Assembly (NCBI GenBank): GCA_964249915.1
Contig: CAXUEL010000012.1
Coordinates: 1 to 36,819 of the forward strand
Source: Lichenicola sp964249915
Lineage (GTDB): Bacteria > Pseudomonadota > Alphaproteobacteria > Acetobacterales > Acetobacteraceae
Direction: 5' to 3'
Length of the DNA: 36,819 nucleotides
Shown here piece after piece: positions 7,522 through 18,286 of the stretch. Position 1 is the stretch's first letter, and every line of letters starts with the position of its first letter. Under the pieces are notes generated by a model, which saw only the letters and a list, made by a program, of their open reading frames with translations, was not told the origin of the DNA and did not search any database. A program made the translations under genes and the position numbers.

Positions 7522-8834
7522 AGGGATACTCCGAGATGCTCCGCGACGGTGAAGATGTCCTTGTCGCCGCGCCCGGACAGGTTCATCAGGATGATCTGGT
7601 CCGGGCGCATGGCGGGCGCGATCTTGGCCACGTGGGCCAGGGCATGGGCGCATTCCAGCGCCGGGATGATGCCCTCGGTGCGGGTGCAGAGCTGGAATGC
7701 AGCCAGCGCTTCGTCGTCGGTGATGCCGACATACTGCGCACGGCCGATGTCGTGCAGCCAGGCGTGCTCGGGGCCGATGCCGGGATAGTCCAGCCCCGCG
7801 CTGATCGAATGCGCCTCGGTGATCTGGCCGTGGTCGTCCTGCAGCAGGTAGGTGCGGTTGCCGTGCAGCACGCCAGGACGGCCGCGGCTGATGCTGGCAG
7901 CCGCCTTGCCGCTGTCGAGACCGTGTCCGGCCGCCTCCACGCCGACCAGCTGCACCTCCGGATCGTCAAGAAAGGGATGGAAGATGCCCATGGCGTTGGA
8001 GCCGCCGCCGACGGCTGCGACCACCACGTCCGGCAGGCGGCCCTCGGCTTCCTGCATCTGCGCCCGCGCCTCGTCGCCGATCACGCATTGGAAGTCGCGC
8101 ACCATGGCCGGATAGGGATGCGGGCCGGCCACGGTGCCGACCAGGAAGTAGGTGTCGGCGACATGGGCGACCCAGTCGCGCATGGCGTCGTTCATCGCGT
8201 CCTTCAGCGTGCCGGCGCCGGTCGTGACCGGATGGACCTCGGCACCCAGCAGGCGCATCCGGAACACGTTCGATTTCTGCCGCTCGACGTCGACGGCGCC
8301 CATGTAGATCACGCACTGGAGGCCGAACAGGGCGCATACCGTGGCCGTCGCGACGCCATGGCTGCCGGCGCCGGTCTCCGCGACGATCCGGGTGCGGCCC
8401 ATCCGCCTGGCTAGCAGGATCTGGCCCATGACGTTGTTCAGCTTGTGCGAGCCGGTATGGTTCAGCTCCTCGCGCTTGAGGTAGATCTGCGCGCCGCCGA
8501 GTTCCGCGCCGAGGCGTCTGGCGTGCCAGAGCGGGCTGGGCCGGCCGACATAGTCCTTGAGATAGAAGTCGAGCTCCTGCCGGAAGGCGGAATCGGCCTT
8601 GGCCGCCTCGTAGGCCTGGTCGAGCTCCAGGACCAGCGGCATCAGGGTCTCGGCGACGAAGCGGCCGCCGAAGATGCCGAAGCGGCCGCGCCCGTCGGGA
8701 CCGGCGCGCAGGGTGTTCGGGCGCAGCACGTCGGCACGGTCGATCTCGGCGCGGGCGGCAAGGCGCACCGAAACCGGCAACGGGTCGGTATCCGGCGCGG
8801 ACGCGGGCAGGATGGTCTGGGACTGCGGATTCAC
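7518..8834 (-). CDS. trpB: Tryptophan synthase beta chain
   Basis: PLP enzyme that joins indole and serine to give tryptophan. The PLP lysine is K131 in NHTGSHKLNN, the phosphate-binding glycine loop is GGGSNAMG, and substrate-side motifs such as ETGAGSHGVATA and YMGAVDVERQKSNVFRM are intact. A GTG at 8834 is the most likely start: GGAGGG lies about ten bases upstream and the product is 438 residues. This leaves an N-terminal extension of roughly 45 residues before GRFGIFGGRFVAETL, longer than in enteric TrpB. An ATG further upstream at 8924 would add more non-conserved sequence. It heads the minus-strand run; trpF, which often precedes trpB in Alphaproteobacteria, is not here. Confidence 0.95.
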   Translation of the reverse strand: MNPQSQTILPASAPDTDPLPVSVRLAARAEIDRADVLRPNTLRAGPDGRGRFGIFGGRFVAETLMPLVLELDQAYEAAKADSAFRQELDFYLKDYVGRPSPLWHARRLGAELGGAQIYLKREELNHTGSHKLNNVMGQILLARRMGRTRIVAETGAGSHGVATATVCALFGLQCVIYMGAVDVERQKSNVFRMRLLGAEVHPVTTGAGTLKDAMNDAMRDWVAHVADTYFLVGTVAGPHPYPAMVRDFQCVIGDEARAQMQEAEGRLPDVVVAAVGGGSNAMGIFHPFLDDPEVQLVGVEAAGHGLDSGKAAASISRGRPGVLHGNRTYLLQDDHGQITEAHSISAGLDYPGIGPEHAWLHDIGRAQYVGITDDEALAAFQLCTRTEGIIPALECAHALAHVAKIAPAMRPDQIILMNLSGRGDKDIFTVAEHLGVSL

Positions 8835-9213
8835 GGCTGGGAGCCCTCCGGGAGCTGGGGTTCTAGCGCACGGGACCAGGCAGGTCACGCGCCGGCAGCC
8901 GACGGCGGCAAGCGCCGGGATCATGGCTGCGTTCCTGCGCGTCTGCCGCCCGGTGGAGCGCCATCGGCTCGAGCATCACCGGAGAGGTGTCGCCACCATG
9001 ACGAGCCGCTCGAACCATCCGGTGTCGCAGAGCTCCCCATCCTCCGTCACGGCGGCTCCCGCACGCGTCCCGAACAGCCGCGGGCCGACCGGTTCCGGCA
9101 GGACGACCGCTCCAGGCCGGACCCCGCAATCCCGATCGCGTGGCCTTCTGCATCCTTCGCCGTGCCACGCGCGTTTCCCGCTGCGCACGGCACACCGTCG
9201 GAGGAGGCAGGCA
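8835..9213. other. Divergent intergenic region, trpB / lipoprotein
   Basis: These 379 bases separate two divergent genes and should hold both promoters. I see no convincing gene, tRNA, leader peptide with tandem Trp codons, or strong hairpin. Confidence 0.5.
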
Positions 9214-9690
9214 ATGGCCAAGCATCGGCAACCCGGCCTTCGATCCGTCCAGGTGTTCGGTCTGGCGCTGGCGCTTGCCGGATGCGCCCACCAGAGCGGC
9301 CCGATCTTCGGTGAATGGCAGGGACGGCAACCGCTGGCAGGCGGCAACTCGTCCACCTTCATCACCTTGGTGCTGCACGGCAACCCGGGGGACGGCCAGG
9401 GCGGATACGACATCCAGGCGATCGACACGCAGCCGGTGTTCGGCGACCTGAACGAGCGCCAGCTGACCTGGAGCGATCGCTGGACCCTCACCCCGTCGGC
9501 CGGGCCAGGCACGGTCCCGCTCCTGGTGCTGCACAACCTGCCGAGCAGCCAGATCTCGCGCTATGTCCTCCTGCCCAACGGCATACTGCTTCCGGCCACG
9601 CCGCAGAGTCATCCCGACACCTCGCCCGAAAGCCGGATAGAGGCGTTGCAGCCGGTCCCGAGGAGCAGCTTCGGCTACGGGCGGGTCTAG
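9214..9690 (+). CDS. Small predicted lipoprotein, function unknown
   Basis: The 158-residue product begins with a basic n-region (MAKHRQPGLR), a short hydrophobic stretch and a lipobox (LALALAGC), so the mature protein should be lipidated on Cys at about residue 27 and held in the envelope. The rest is soluble, has one notable hydrophobic strand (TVPLLVLHNLP), and fits no family I recognise. The start is well supported: GAGGAGG lies seven bases before the ATG. Longer in-frame openings upstream would bury the signal peptide. It is convergent with the aldo/keto reductase 62 bases downstream and divergent from trpB. Confidence 0.75.
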   Translation: MAKHRQPGLRSVQVFGLALALAGCAHQSGPIFGEWQGRQPLAGGNSSTFITLVLHGNPGDGQGGYDIQAIDTQPVFGDLNERQLTWSDRWTLTPSAGPGTVPLLVLHNLPSSQISRYVLLPNGILLPATPQSHPDTSPESRIEALQPVPRSSFGYGRV

Positions 9691-9752
9691 GACCCTCCAC
9701 GCCGATCGCCCTATGGAGAGGTGACGGCGCCCCGATCATCCGGATCCGGACG

Positions 9753-10841
9753 TCACTCCATCACCGGCGCCAGACTGCTGACCGCCTCGACGTCGTCGCC
9801 CAGCCATTGCGGGTTCTTGGCGGTGCCATCAAAGGTGGCGCTGGTCTTGAACAGCTCGTACTTGCCGTCCAAGGCATGCGGACGACTGCGCGCCAGCAGC
9901 TCCGCGACCCTGGCCCGGTCCATCGGCTGGAAGGTGCGGACCGCCTCGAACGCCTGGTCCAGGTCGCGCTGGGTCTCGACACCGGTGATGACCACGGCGG
10001 TCGGCAGGTTGAGGGAATAGTGAAGGTATTCGATCGGCGAGATCGCGGCGCCGCTTTTGAGCAGCACGCCGTCGGCGAACGTCTTCATGCCCAGCGCTGC
10101 GATGCCGTGCTCGATCAGGTAGGGCAGCACGAGGTGGGCGAAGCTGCGGAAATGCGCGTCCATCACGTTGAGCGGCATCTGCACCGCGTCGAACGGGAAG
10201 CCGCGCTCTGCGGCCACCGCCAGCATCTGCAGGTGGATGCGCGGGTCCTTGTGGCCGGTGAAGCCGACATGGCGCAGCTTGCCGGCTGCCTTCGCCTCGA
10301 GAACGGCCTCCATCGCGCCGCCCTCGGCAAAGATGCGGTCCGGATCGTCGTAGCGGATGATCTCGTGGTGCTGCACCAGGTCGATCCGGTCGGTGCGCAT
10401 CCGCTTGAGCGAGGTGTCGATCTGGCGGGCAGCCTCCTTCTTGGTCCGCCCGTCGATCTTGGTCATCAGGAACACGCGGTCGCAGTAGCCGCCCTGGTCC
10501 AGCGCCACGCCGACGCGCAGCTCCGACCGGCCCTCGTTGTAGTCCCAGCAGTTGTCGATGAAGGTGATGCCGCGATCGACCGCCTGGTGCACCAGGCGCA
10601 CCGCCTCGTCGTCGCTGACCGCGTTCTTGCCGAGGTGGAAGCCGCCAAGCCCGATGGCGGAGATCACCTCGTCGCTGCGACCGAGCCGGCGATACAGCAT
10701 CTCGCCGCGTCGCTCCCCCGGATCGGTCAGTGCCGGAAGCGCTGCCGGGTCTGGGACACGCGACACCGGCAGGCGCGGGCTGGCCAGGGCGGAAGACGCG
10801 TCACCGGGCGCTGCCGCTCGAGGTCCGGTCAAAGGATCCAT
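9753..10841 (-). CDS. Aldo/keto reductase
   Basis: NADPH-dependent (beta/alpha)8 barrel oxidoreductase of the AKR superfamily; substrate unknown. The catalytic set is visible: Asp in FIDNCWDY (D96), Tyr101, Lys128 in LMTKIDG and His in LVQHHEI (158-159). The cofactor side near the C-terminus shows TAVVITGVETQRDLDQA. The barrel starts near residue 49 (LYRRLGRSDEVISAIGLGG); the first 48 residues are Ala/Pro-rich and end with LTDPGERRGE. The ATG at 10841 has GGGAG six bases upstream and is preferred over the 5'-extended frame. A decayed relative of this gene, sharing the LTDPGERRG-MLYRRLGR segment, lies at 20811-21270. It is divergent from the CorA gene. Confidence 0.9.
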   Translation of the reverse strand: MDPLTGPRAAAPGDASSALASPRLPVSRVPDPAALPALTDPGERRGEMLYRRLGRSDEVISAIGLGGFHLGKNAVSDDEAVRLVHQAVDRGITFIDNCWDYNEGRSELRVGVALDQGGYCDRVFLMTKIDGRTKKEAARQIDTSLKRMRTDRIDLVQHHEIIRYDDPDRIFAEGGAMEAVLEAKAAGKLRHVGFTGHKDPRIHLQMLAVAAERGFPFDAVQMPLNVMDAHFRSFAHLVLPYLIEHGIAALGMKTFADGVLLKSGAAISPIEYLHYSLNLPTAVVITGVETQRDLDQAFEAVRTFQPMDRARVAELLARSRPHALDGKYELFKTSATFDGTAKNPQWLGDDVEAVSSLAPVME

Positions 10842-10999
10842 GTCACGCTCCCAGAACAAGGCTTGAAGCGTCCGTCCGCGGGAACGGTTGCGCGCGGCCG
10901 GCGCCGCGGACCAGCCCCGCCGCATCAAGCGGCAGGGACGCGTCGTTGACAGCCCCGGCCGCGCCTGTCCATCACGCGTTGTCCGCCGCAGGAGTGTCC

Positions 11000-11968
11000 A
11001 TGTTCGTCTCCCGTCCGTCCGGCCGAGCACCCTCCGCTGTCTCGACGGACACCGAGGTTGCGGGTGTTGCCTGGTTCGACCTGCTGAACCCGACCGAGGA
11101 GGAGCGCCTGCTGGCGCAGCGCCTGACGGGCCTGCGCATGCCGACCCGGCCGGAGATCGAGGAGATCGAAAGCTCCTCGCGGGTCTACGCGGAAGGAGAC
11201 AACTTCTACCTGTCCACGCCGCTGGTGCGCCGGATCGGCGAGGTGTCCTTCCTGGCCTCGGTCGGCTTCGTGCTGGCCCATGACCGTCTCGTCACCATCC
11301 GCTACACCGACTACACGGTGTTCGAGACAGTGGGCGAGCGCGTGGCAGGCAGCGCTGCGCCGCAGGCGGGCAGCGACATCATGGTGCTTCTGCTGGAAGC
11401 CATCATCGACCGGATTGCCGACCTGCTGGAGATGTGCGGCCACGACCTCGACGGCATCTCCAGGCGGGTGTTCCAGGCGCAGGACGGCAGTGGCAACAAC
11501 ATCGACCGCAAGCTGCGCGGCCTCCTGGTGGAGGTCGGCAGCAAGGCCGATCTGGTGTCCGGGGTGCGCGACAGCCTGCTCGGGCTGCAACGGGTGATCA
11601 CCTATCTCGGCGAGCACCACCCGTGCGTGAACAGGGAATGGTTCTCGGCGCAGCTGGCCCTGCTGGTCCGCGACATCGCCTCGCTGAACGACTACGACGG
11701 CCAGCTGAACACCAAGGTGCAGTTCCTGCTCGACGCGACGCTCGGCTTCATCAACATCGAGCAGAACAACGGCATCAAGATCCTGACCGTGGTCAGCATC
11801 GTCGGCATCCCGCCGACCCTGATCGCCAGCATCTACGGGATGAACTTCAAGGACATCCCGGAGCTGAGCTGGAGCTTCGGCTACTGGTACGCGCTCGGCC
11901 TGATGGGCCTAACGATCGTGGTGCCGATGATCTGGTTCTGGCGCAAGGGCTGGCTCGGCAACCGCTGA
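11000..11968 (+). CDS. CorA-family magnesium/divalent cation transporter
   Basis: Inner-membrane channel-like transporter for Mg2+ or related ions. A soluble, mostly acidic and helical N-terminal domain fills residues 1 to about 260. Two C-terminal membrane segments follow (about 261-280 ILTVVSIVGIPPTLIASIYG and 296-314), joined by the family signature GMN at 280-282 (YGMNF). The C-terminus is short and basic (WRKGWLGNR). The start at 11000 has GGAG six bases before the ATG; the longer frame upstream has no family similarity. At 322 residues it is typical. CorA and ZntB-type members cannot be separated with confidence, so no gene symbol is given. A TTGACA hexamer at 10946-10951 could be part of its promoter. 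Confidence 0.92.
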   Translation: MFVSRPSGRAPSAVSTDTEVAGVAWFDLLNPTEEERLLAQRLTGLRMPTRPEIEEIESSSRVYAEGDNFYLSTPLVRRIGEVSFLASVGFVLAHDRLVTIRYTDYTVFETVGERVAGSAAPQAGSDIMVLLLEAIIDRIADLLEMCGHDLDGISRRVFQAQDGSGNNIDRKLRGLLVEVGSKADLVSGVRDSLLGLQRVITYLGEHHPCVNREWFSAQLALLVRDIASLNDYDGQLNTKVQFLLDATLGFINIEQNNGIKILTVVSIVGIPPTLIASIYGMNFKDIPELSWSFGYWYALGLMGLTIVVPMIWFWRKGWLGNR

Positions 11969-11976
11969 GGCTGCCA

Positions 11977-11994
11977 CCGGGAAGCCGTTCCCGG
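11977..11994 (+). terminator. Terminator-like hairpin after the CorA gene
   Basis: CCGGGAA (11977-11983) and TTCCCGG (11988-11994) form a perfect 7-bp stem with a GCCG loop, starting nine bases after the stop codon. There is no T-run, which is common in GC-rich genomes. Confidence 0.5.
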
Positions 11995-12057
11995 ATCTGG
12001 ACGGCATCCGCTGCGCCGCCCATTCGGCCCGGACCATCTGGCCGGTCCTGCCTGTTC

Positions 12058-12087
12058 TTGACAAGCCGGGGCCATCGCACCTATCTC
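12058..12087 (+). promoter_or_regulatory. Candidate rho promoter
   Basis: A perfect TTGACA (12058-12063) is followed after 18 bases by TATCTC (12082-12087). It sits in the 276-base gap before rho and would leave a leader of about 150 bases. Rho genes are often autoregulated through such leaders; no specific structure was identified here. Confidence 0.4.
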
Positions 12088-12244
12088 GTCATCGTCCCTC
12101 GGCACCTCCTGCCTGTACGGGATCCCTCACTCGGAACGGTTTTCGATCGAACAGGTACGAGGTTCTCCCTCGTCAGCATCGACCGTCGGCGTCCCGCCGA
12201 TCGTTCCTCCCCCTCCGCACGATCGATCCCTTTCGAGGCGTCCC

Positions 12245-13519
12245 ATGCACCTCGCCGAACTCAAGGCAAAGACACCCTCCGACCTGCTGTCCTACGCTGA
12301 ATCGCTGCAGATCGAGAACGCGTCGTCCCTGCGCAAGCAGGACATGATGTTCGCCATCCTCAAGAACCTGGCCGAGAACGACCAGGCGATCCACGGCGAG
12401 GGCACGCTGGAGATCCTGTCCGACGGGTTCGGCTACCTGCGCTCGCCGGAAGCCAACTTCCTGCCCGGGCCGGACGACATCTACGTGTCGCCGAGCCAGG
12501 TGCGTCGTTACGGCCTGCGCACCGGCGATACCGTCGAGGGCCAGATCCGGGCGCCGCGCGACGGCGAGCGCTACTTCGCCCTGCTCAAGCTCAACACCAT
12601 CAACTTCGAGCCGCCCGAGGCGGTGAAGCACCGCATCAACTTCGACAACCTGACGCCGCTCTACCCCGACCGCCGCTTGAAGATGGAGAACGAGAGCGCG
12701 CCGGTCCCGGCCAAGGGGCAGAACCGCGACTTCACGCCGCGGGTGATCGACCTGGTGTCGCCGATCGGCATGGGTCAGCGCGCCCTGATCGTGGCGCCGC
12801 CGCGCACCGGCAAGACGGTGATGCTGCAGAGCATCGCCACCGCCATCTCGGCGAACCACCCCGAGGTGTTCCTGATCGTGCTGCTGATCGACGAGCGGCC
12901 GGAGGAGGTCACCGATATGGCGCGCACGGTGAAGGGCGAGGTGGTGTCCTCCACCTTCGACGAGCCGGCGACCCGCCACGTGCAGGTCACCGAGATGGTG
13001 TTGGAAAAGGCCAAACGGCTGGTCGAGCACAAGCGCGACGTGGTGATCCTGCTGGACTCCATCACCCGCCTGGCGCGCGCCTACAACACCGTCGTGCCGT
13101 CCTCCGGCAAGGTGCTCACCGGCGGCGTCGACGCCAACGCGCTGCAGCGGCCGAAGCGCTTCTTCGGTGCCGCGCGCAACATCGAGGAAGGCGGCTCGCT
13201 GACCATCATCGCCACCGCGCTGATCGACACCGGCTCGCGCATGGACGAGGTGATCTTCGAGGAGTTCAAGGGCACCGGTAACTCCGAGCTCATCCTCGAC
13301 CGCAAGCTGTCCGACAAGCGCACCTTCCCTGCGATCGACGTGACCAAGAGCGGCACCCGCAAGGAGGAGCTGCTGGTCGACAAGGGCGCCCTGTCCAAGA
13401 TGTGGGTGCTGCGCCGCATCCTGAGCCCGATGGGCACCATGGATGCGATGGACTTCCTGCTCGACAAGCTGAAGTACAGCAAGACCAACCAGGACTTCTT
13501 CGACGCGATGAACACCTGA
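12245..13519 (+). CDS. rho: Transcription termination factor Rho
   Basis: Hexameric RNA-dependent ATPase that ends transcription of untranslated RNA. Residues 1-45 are the helical N-terminal region (MHLAELKAKTPSDLLSYAES). The RNA-binding cold-shock-like domain follows with GFGYLRSPEANFLPGPDDIYVS. The ATPase core has its P-loop at about 184-191 (APPRTGKT, Lys190), then LLIDERPEEVTDM, the Walker B region VVILLDSITRLARAYN and the Q/R-loop area with LTGGVDANAL. The ATG at 12245 directly begins the conserved N-terminus, and 424 residues is normal. In many Alphaproteobacteria rho is next to mnmE; here two minus-strand genes lie between them. Confidence 0.98.
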   Translation: MHLAELKAKTPSDLLSYAESLQIENASSLRKQDMMFAILKNLAENDQAIHGEGTLEILSDGFGYLRSPEANFLPGPDDIYVSPSQVRRYGLRTGDTVEGQIRAPRDGERYFALLKLNTINFEPPEAVKHRINFDNLTPLYPDRRLKMENESAPVPAKGQNRDFTPRVIDLVSPIGMGQRALIVAPPRTGKTVMLQSIATAISANHPEVFLIVLLIDERPEEVTDMARTVKGEVVSSTFDEPATRHVQVTEMVLEKAKRLVEHKRDVVILLDSITRLARAYNTVVPSSGKVLTGGVDANALQRPKRFFGAARNIEEGGSLTIIATALIDTGSRMDEVIFEEFKGTGNSELILDRKLSDKRTFPAIDVTKSGTRKEELLVDKGALSKMWVLRRILSPMGTMDAMDFLLDKLKYSKTNQDFFDAMNT

Positions 13520-13548
13520 CGAGAGCCCGGCTGGCGGATCCGCGTCCG

Positions 13549-14523
13549 TCAGTCGGGGATCAGGATCGTGCTGCCGGTGGTGCGTCGCGACTCAAGCGCG
13601 CGATGCGCGTCGGCCACTTGCGACAGCGGGAAGCTGGCTCCGATCTCGATCCGCACCGCGCCCTGCGCCACCACGTCGAACAGCTCGGCGGAGGCCTGCT
13701 CCAGCTGTTCGCGCCGGCCGATGAAGCTCGTCAGCTTCGGCCGGGTGACGTAGAGGCTGCCGCGTGCGGCGAGCATGCCGAGCGACACGCCGGTGACCTC
13801 GCCGGACGCGTTGCCGTAGCTGACCATCAGCCCGCGCGGCACCAGGCAGTCCAGGCTCGGGACGAAGCTGTCGCGGCCGACGCTGTCATACACCACCGGC
13901 ACCATGGCGCCGCCGGTCAGCCGCCTGACCGTCTGCGGCAGGTCGTCGAGGCCGATGATCGTGTGAGTGGCGCCATGACGAGCGGCCAGCTCAGCCTTCT
14001 GCGGCGTCGAGACCACGCCGATCACCGTCGCGCCCAGATGCGCCGCCCATTGGCACAGCAGCAGGCCGACCCCGCCGGCCGCGGCGTGCACCAGGATCGT
14101 CTCGCCCGCCGCCAGCGCATGCACCTGGCGCAGCAGCGCCTGCACGGTCAGGCCGCGCAGCATCATCGCCGCCGCGGTCCGAGTGTCGATCGACTCCGGC
14201 AGGCGCACCACCAGGTCGGCCGCAAGCGTGCGGTAGCGGGCATAGGCGCCGAGCTGGGTCGGATAGGCGACGCGGTCGCCCACCGCCAGGATGGTGACGT
14301 CGCTGCCTGCCGCCTCCACGACGCCCGCCGCCTCCATGCCGATCACGGCCGGCAGCGTCGGAAGCTTGTACAGGCCGGTGCGATAGTAGATGTCGATGAA
14401 GTTGAGGCCGATCGCCTCCTGGCGGATCAGGATCTCCCCCGCCGCCGGCGACGGCGTGGGCACGTCGTCCCAGCTCAGTGCCTCGGCGCCACCATAGGCA
14501 TGCACGCGGACCGCCTTGCTCAT
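13549..14523 (-). CDS. Quinone oxidoreductase / zinc-free MDR family
   Basis: NADPH:quinone reductase-like member of the medium-chain dehydrogenase/reductase superfamily. It shows the QOR pattern: NFIDIYYRTGLYKLPTLPAV, GMEAAGVVEAAGSDV, the signature ILVHAAAGGVGLLLCQWA (Rossmann glycine motif AAAGGVG), then VYDSVGRDSF. The zinc-binding cysteines of alcohol dehydrogenases are absent, as expected. At 324 residues it matches E. coli QorA in size. The ATG at 14523 overlaps the stop codon of the upstream ogt gene (ATGA), so the two form a coupled pair. It ends 29 bases from the convergent rho gene. The natural substrate is not predictable. Confidence 0.9.
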   Translation of the reverse strand: MSKAVRVHAYGGAEALSWDDVPTPSPAAGEILIRQEAIGLNFIDIYYRTGLYKLPTLPAVIGMEAAGVVEAAGSDVTILAVGDRVAYPTQLGAYARYRTLAADLVVRLPESIDTRTAAAMMLRGLTVQALLRQVHALAAGETILVHAAAGGVGLLLCQWAAHLGATVIGVVSTPQKAELAARHGATHTIIGLDDLPQTVRRLTGGAMVPVVYDSVGRDSFVPSLDCLVPRGLMVSYGNASGEVTGVSLGMLAARGSLYVTRPKLTSFIGRREQLEQASAELFDVVAQGAVRIEIGASFPLSQVADAHRALESRRTTGSTILIPD

Positions 14524-14996
14524 GCGGCAAGACCGTCTGCCTGCCAGGGCAGGCATGCGGCCTCGAGCGAAAGCAGGAAGCGCTTGGTGTCGAGGCCGCC
14601 CTCGCCCGAGAAGCCGCCGAGATGCCTCGCCGCCACCACCCGATGACAGGGGATCAGGATCGGCAGCGGGTTGCATGCGTTGGCCTGCCCGATCGACCGG
14701 GCGGATCCGCCCACGGTGCGGGCAAGCTCGGCATAGGTGCGGGTTTCCCCATGCGGGATCGCGCGCAGCGCCTCCCAGACCCGGTGCCGGTACGGCGTCG
14801 ACGGGACCGGCGCCAGCTTGACGGTGAAGCAGGCGAGCTCGCCGTCGAGATACGCCTGCAGCTGGTCGCGTGCCGAGCGGAGCAGGGCGGTCTGCGACTG
14901 CTCGCTGCTCCAGCCCCAATCCAGGGCGACTATGGCATCCTCTTCCTGTGTCAGGGTCAGCGGCCCCAACGGAGAGTGCAGTGACAGTTGTGGCAA
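14520..14996 (-). CDS. ogt: Methylated-DNA--protein-cysteine methyltransferase (Ogt/AGT)
   Basis: Suicide repair protein that takes alkyl groups from O6-alkylguanine onto a cysteine. The active-site motif PCHRV is present (Cys117), preceded by ARSIGQANACNPLPILI, and the helix-turn-helix region PHGETRTYAELARTVGG is intact. The best start is TTG at 14996: AGAGG lies about six bases upstream and the product begins with MPQLSLHSPLGPLTL, the expected N-terminal strand, giving 158 residues. ATG codons further upstream would add non-conserved sequence. There is no AdaA-type regulatory domain, so it is a constitutive-type enzyme. It is coupled to the quinone oxidoreductase and divergent from mnmE. 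Confidence 0.9.
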   Translation of the reverse strand: MPQLSLHSPLGPLTLTQEEDAIVALDWGWSSEQSQTALLRSARDQLQAYLDGELACFTVKLAPVPSTPYRHRVWEALRAIPHGETRTYAELARTVGGSARSIGQANACNPLPILIPCHRVVAARHLGGFSGEGGLDTKRFLLSLEAACLPWQADGLAA

Positions 14997-15078
14997 GCAG
15001 GACCTCTCAGGACGGTGCCGACACCGTGGGACCATCGCAATCCACGTCCGGCGCCATGTCAAGCACGGCCTGCCTCAC

Positions 15079-16389
15079 GTGACCGGCCGCAAGCCGGAGC
15101 AGGAAGGCGAGCAGGCGACCATCTTCGCCCGGGCGACCGGGGCCGGACGCGCCGCGATCGCGGTGATCCGGATCAGCGGCAGCCGAAGCGGACCGATCCT
15201 CGACCGGCTGTGCGGCCACCGGCCGGAACCCCGCCGCGCGACCGTGCGTGCCCTGTACGCCGAGCCTGCCGGCGAGCTGCTGGACCGGGCCCTCGTGCTC
15301 TGGTTCCCCGGACCCGCCAGCTACACCGGCGAGGACTGCGCCGAGCTGCACCTCCATGCCGGCCCGGCCGTGGTGGAGGCGGTCTCGGCGGCGCTGGTGG
15401 CGTCCGGCGCACGGCCGGCGGAACCGGGCGAGTTCACCAGGCGGGCCTTCCTCAACAACCGGCTCGACCTGCTGGAAGCGGAAGGCATCGCCGACCTGAT
15501 CGAGGCGGAGACCGAAGCGCAGCGGCGACAGGCGCTGCGCCAGGCGGACGGCGCATTGAGCCAACTCTACGCCGACTGGGCGGCACGGCTGCGTCGGATG
15601 CTGGCGCACCAGGAAGCGTTGATCGACTTCCCCGACGAGGACCTGCCACCCGAGATCGAGCTGGCCCTGATGCGGGAGCTGGACGCGCTCGGGCACGAGA
15701 TGGCGGCGCACCTGGCCGAGGGCGACCGGGGAACGCGTGTCCGGTCGGGACTGTTCATCGCCATCGTCGGGCCGCCGAACGTCGGCAAGTCCAGCCTGCT
15801 GAACCGTCTGGCCGGGCGCGAGGCGGCGATCGTCTCGGATCGTCCCGGCACGACGCGGGATGCGATCGAGGTACGCTTGGTGCTGGGCGACGTTCCGGTG
15901 ACGCTGGTCGACACCGCCGGCCTGCGCGATGCCGAGGATACGCTGGAAGCCGAAGGGGTGCGTCGTGCGCGTCGCCAGGCGGAACAGGCTGACCTGGTCA
16001 TGCGCGTCGCCGCCGGCGAGCTCGTGCCGGACGGGCTGCCGGTCGGCCTGCAGGTCTGGAACAAGGTGGACCTGGCTGCGGCGCCTCCAGGCTGGCTCGG
16101 CGTCAGCGCACGAACCGGCGACGGGATCGCCCTGCTCGAGGACCGGCTGGCCGAGGCAGCGCGCAGCCTGACCGCATCCACCGCCGGACCGCCGCCGACG
16201 CGCGCGCGGCATCGCGCCGGGATCACCGAGGCCGCGGGACATCTGCAGGCGGCACGTCACCTGGAACTGGCCGAGCTGCGTGGCGAGGCGCTGAGGCTTG
16301 CCATGCAGGCACTGGGACGCCTGACCGGCGCCATCGGCGTGGAAGATCTGCTAGACACCGTGTTCAACCAGTTCTGCATCGGCAAGTGA
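15079..16389 (+). CDS. mnmE: tRNA uridine-5-carboxymethylaminomethyl(34) synthesis GTPase MnmE
   Basis: Partner of MnmG; together they modify wobble uridine 34 of several tRNAs. The N-terminal tetrahydrofolate-binding domain has TIFARATGAGRAAIAVIRISG, the middle helical domain follows, and a GTPase domain is inserted: P-loop GPPNVGKSS at 231-239, DRPGTTRDAI, DTAG at 278-281 and NKVD. The protein ends in the diagnostic FCIGK (432-436), whose Cys is needed for modification. GTG at 15079 is the best available start, giving 436 residues; no clear ribosome binding site is seen and no better start lies between it and the divergent ogt gene. It is followed 31 bases later by mnmG. Confidence 0.95.
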   Translation: MTGRKPEQEGEQATIFARATGAGRAAIAVIRISGSRSGPILDRLCGHRPEPRRATVRALYAEPAGELLDRALVLWFPGPASYTGEDCAELHLHAGPAVVEAVSAALVASGARPAEPGEFTRRAFLNNRLDLLEAEGIADLIEAETEAQRRQALRQADGALSQLYADWAARLRRMLAHQEALIDFPDEDLPPEIELALMRELDALGHEMAAHLAEGDRGTRVRSGLFIAIVGPPNVGKSSLLNRLAGREAAIVSDRPGTTRDAIEVRLVLGDVPVTLVDTAGLRDAEDTLEAEGVRRARRQAEQADLVMRVAAGELVPDGLPVGLQVWNKVDLAAAPPGWLGVSARTGDGIALLEDRLAEAARSLTASTAGPPPTRARHRAGITEAAGHLQAARHLELAELRGEALRLAMQALGRLTGAIGVEDLLDTVFNQFCIGK

Positions 16390-16420
16390 CATGCGCGTCC
16401 GGCCGCACGCGAGGCAGGGG

Positions 16421-18282
<1,862 letters not shown>

Positions 18283-18286
<4 letters not shown>

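Noticed and set aside
13533..13542. GCGGATCCGC palindrome between rho and the quinone oxidoreductase gene
   Set aside because: A hairpin would need a loop and leave a stem too short; such 10-base palindromes occur by chance in GC-rich DNA.
15075..15082. TCACGTGA core of parS at the start of mnmE
   Set aside because: Only the central 8 bases match; the flanking bases needed for ParB binding (GTT and AAC) are replaced by GCC and CCG.
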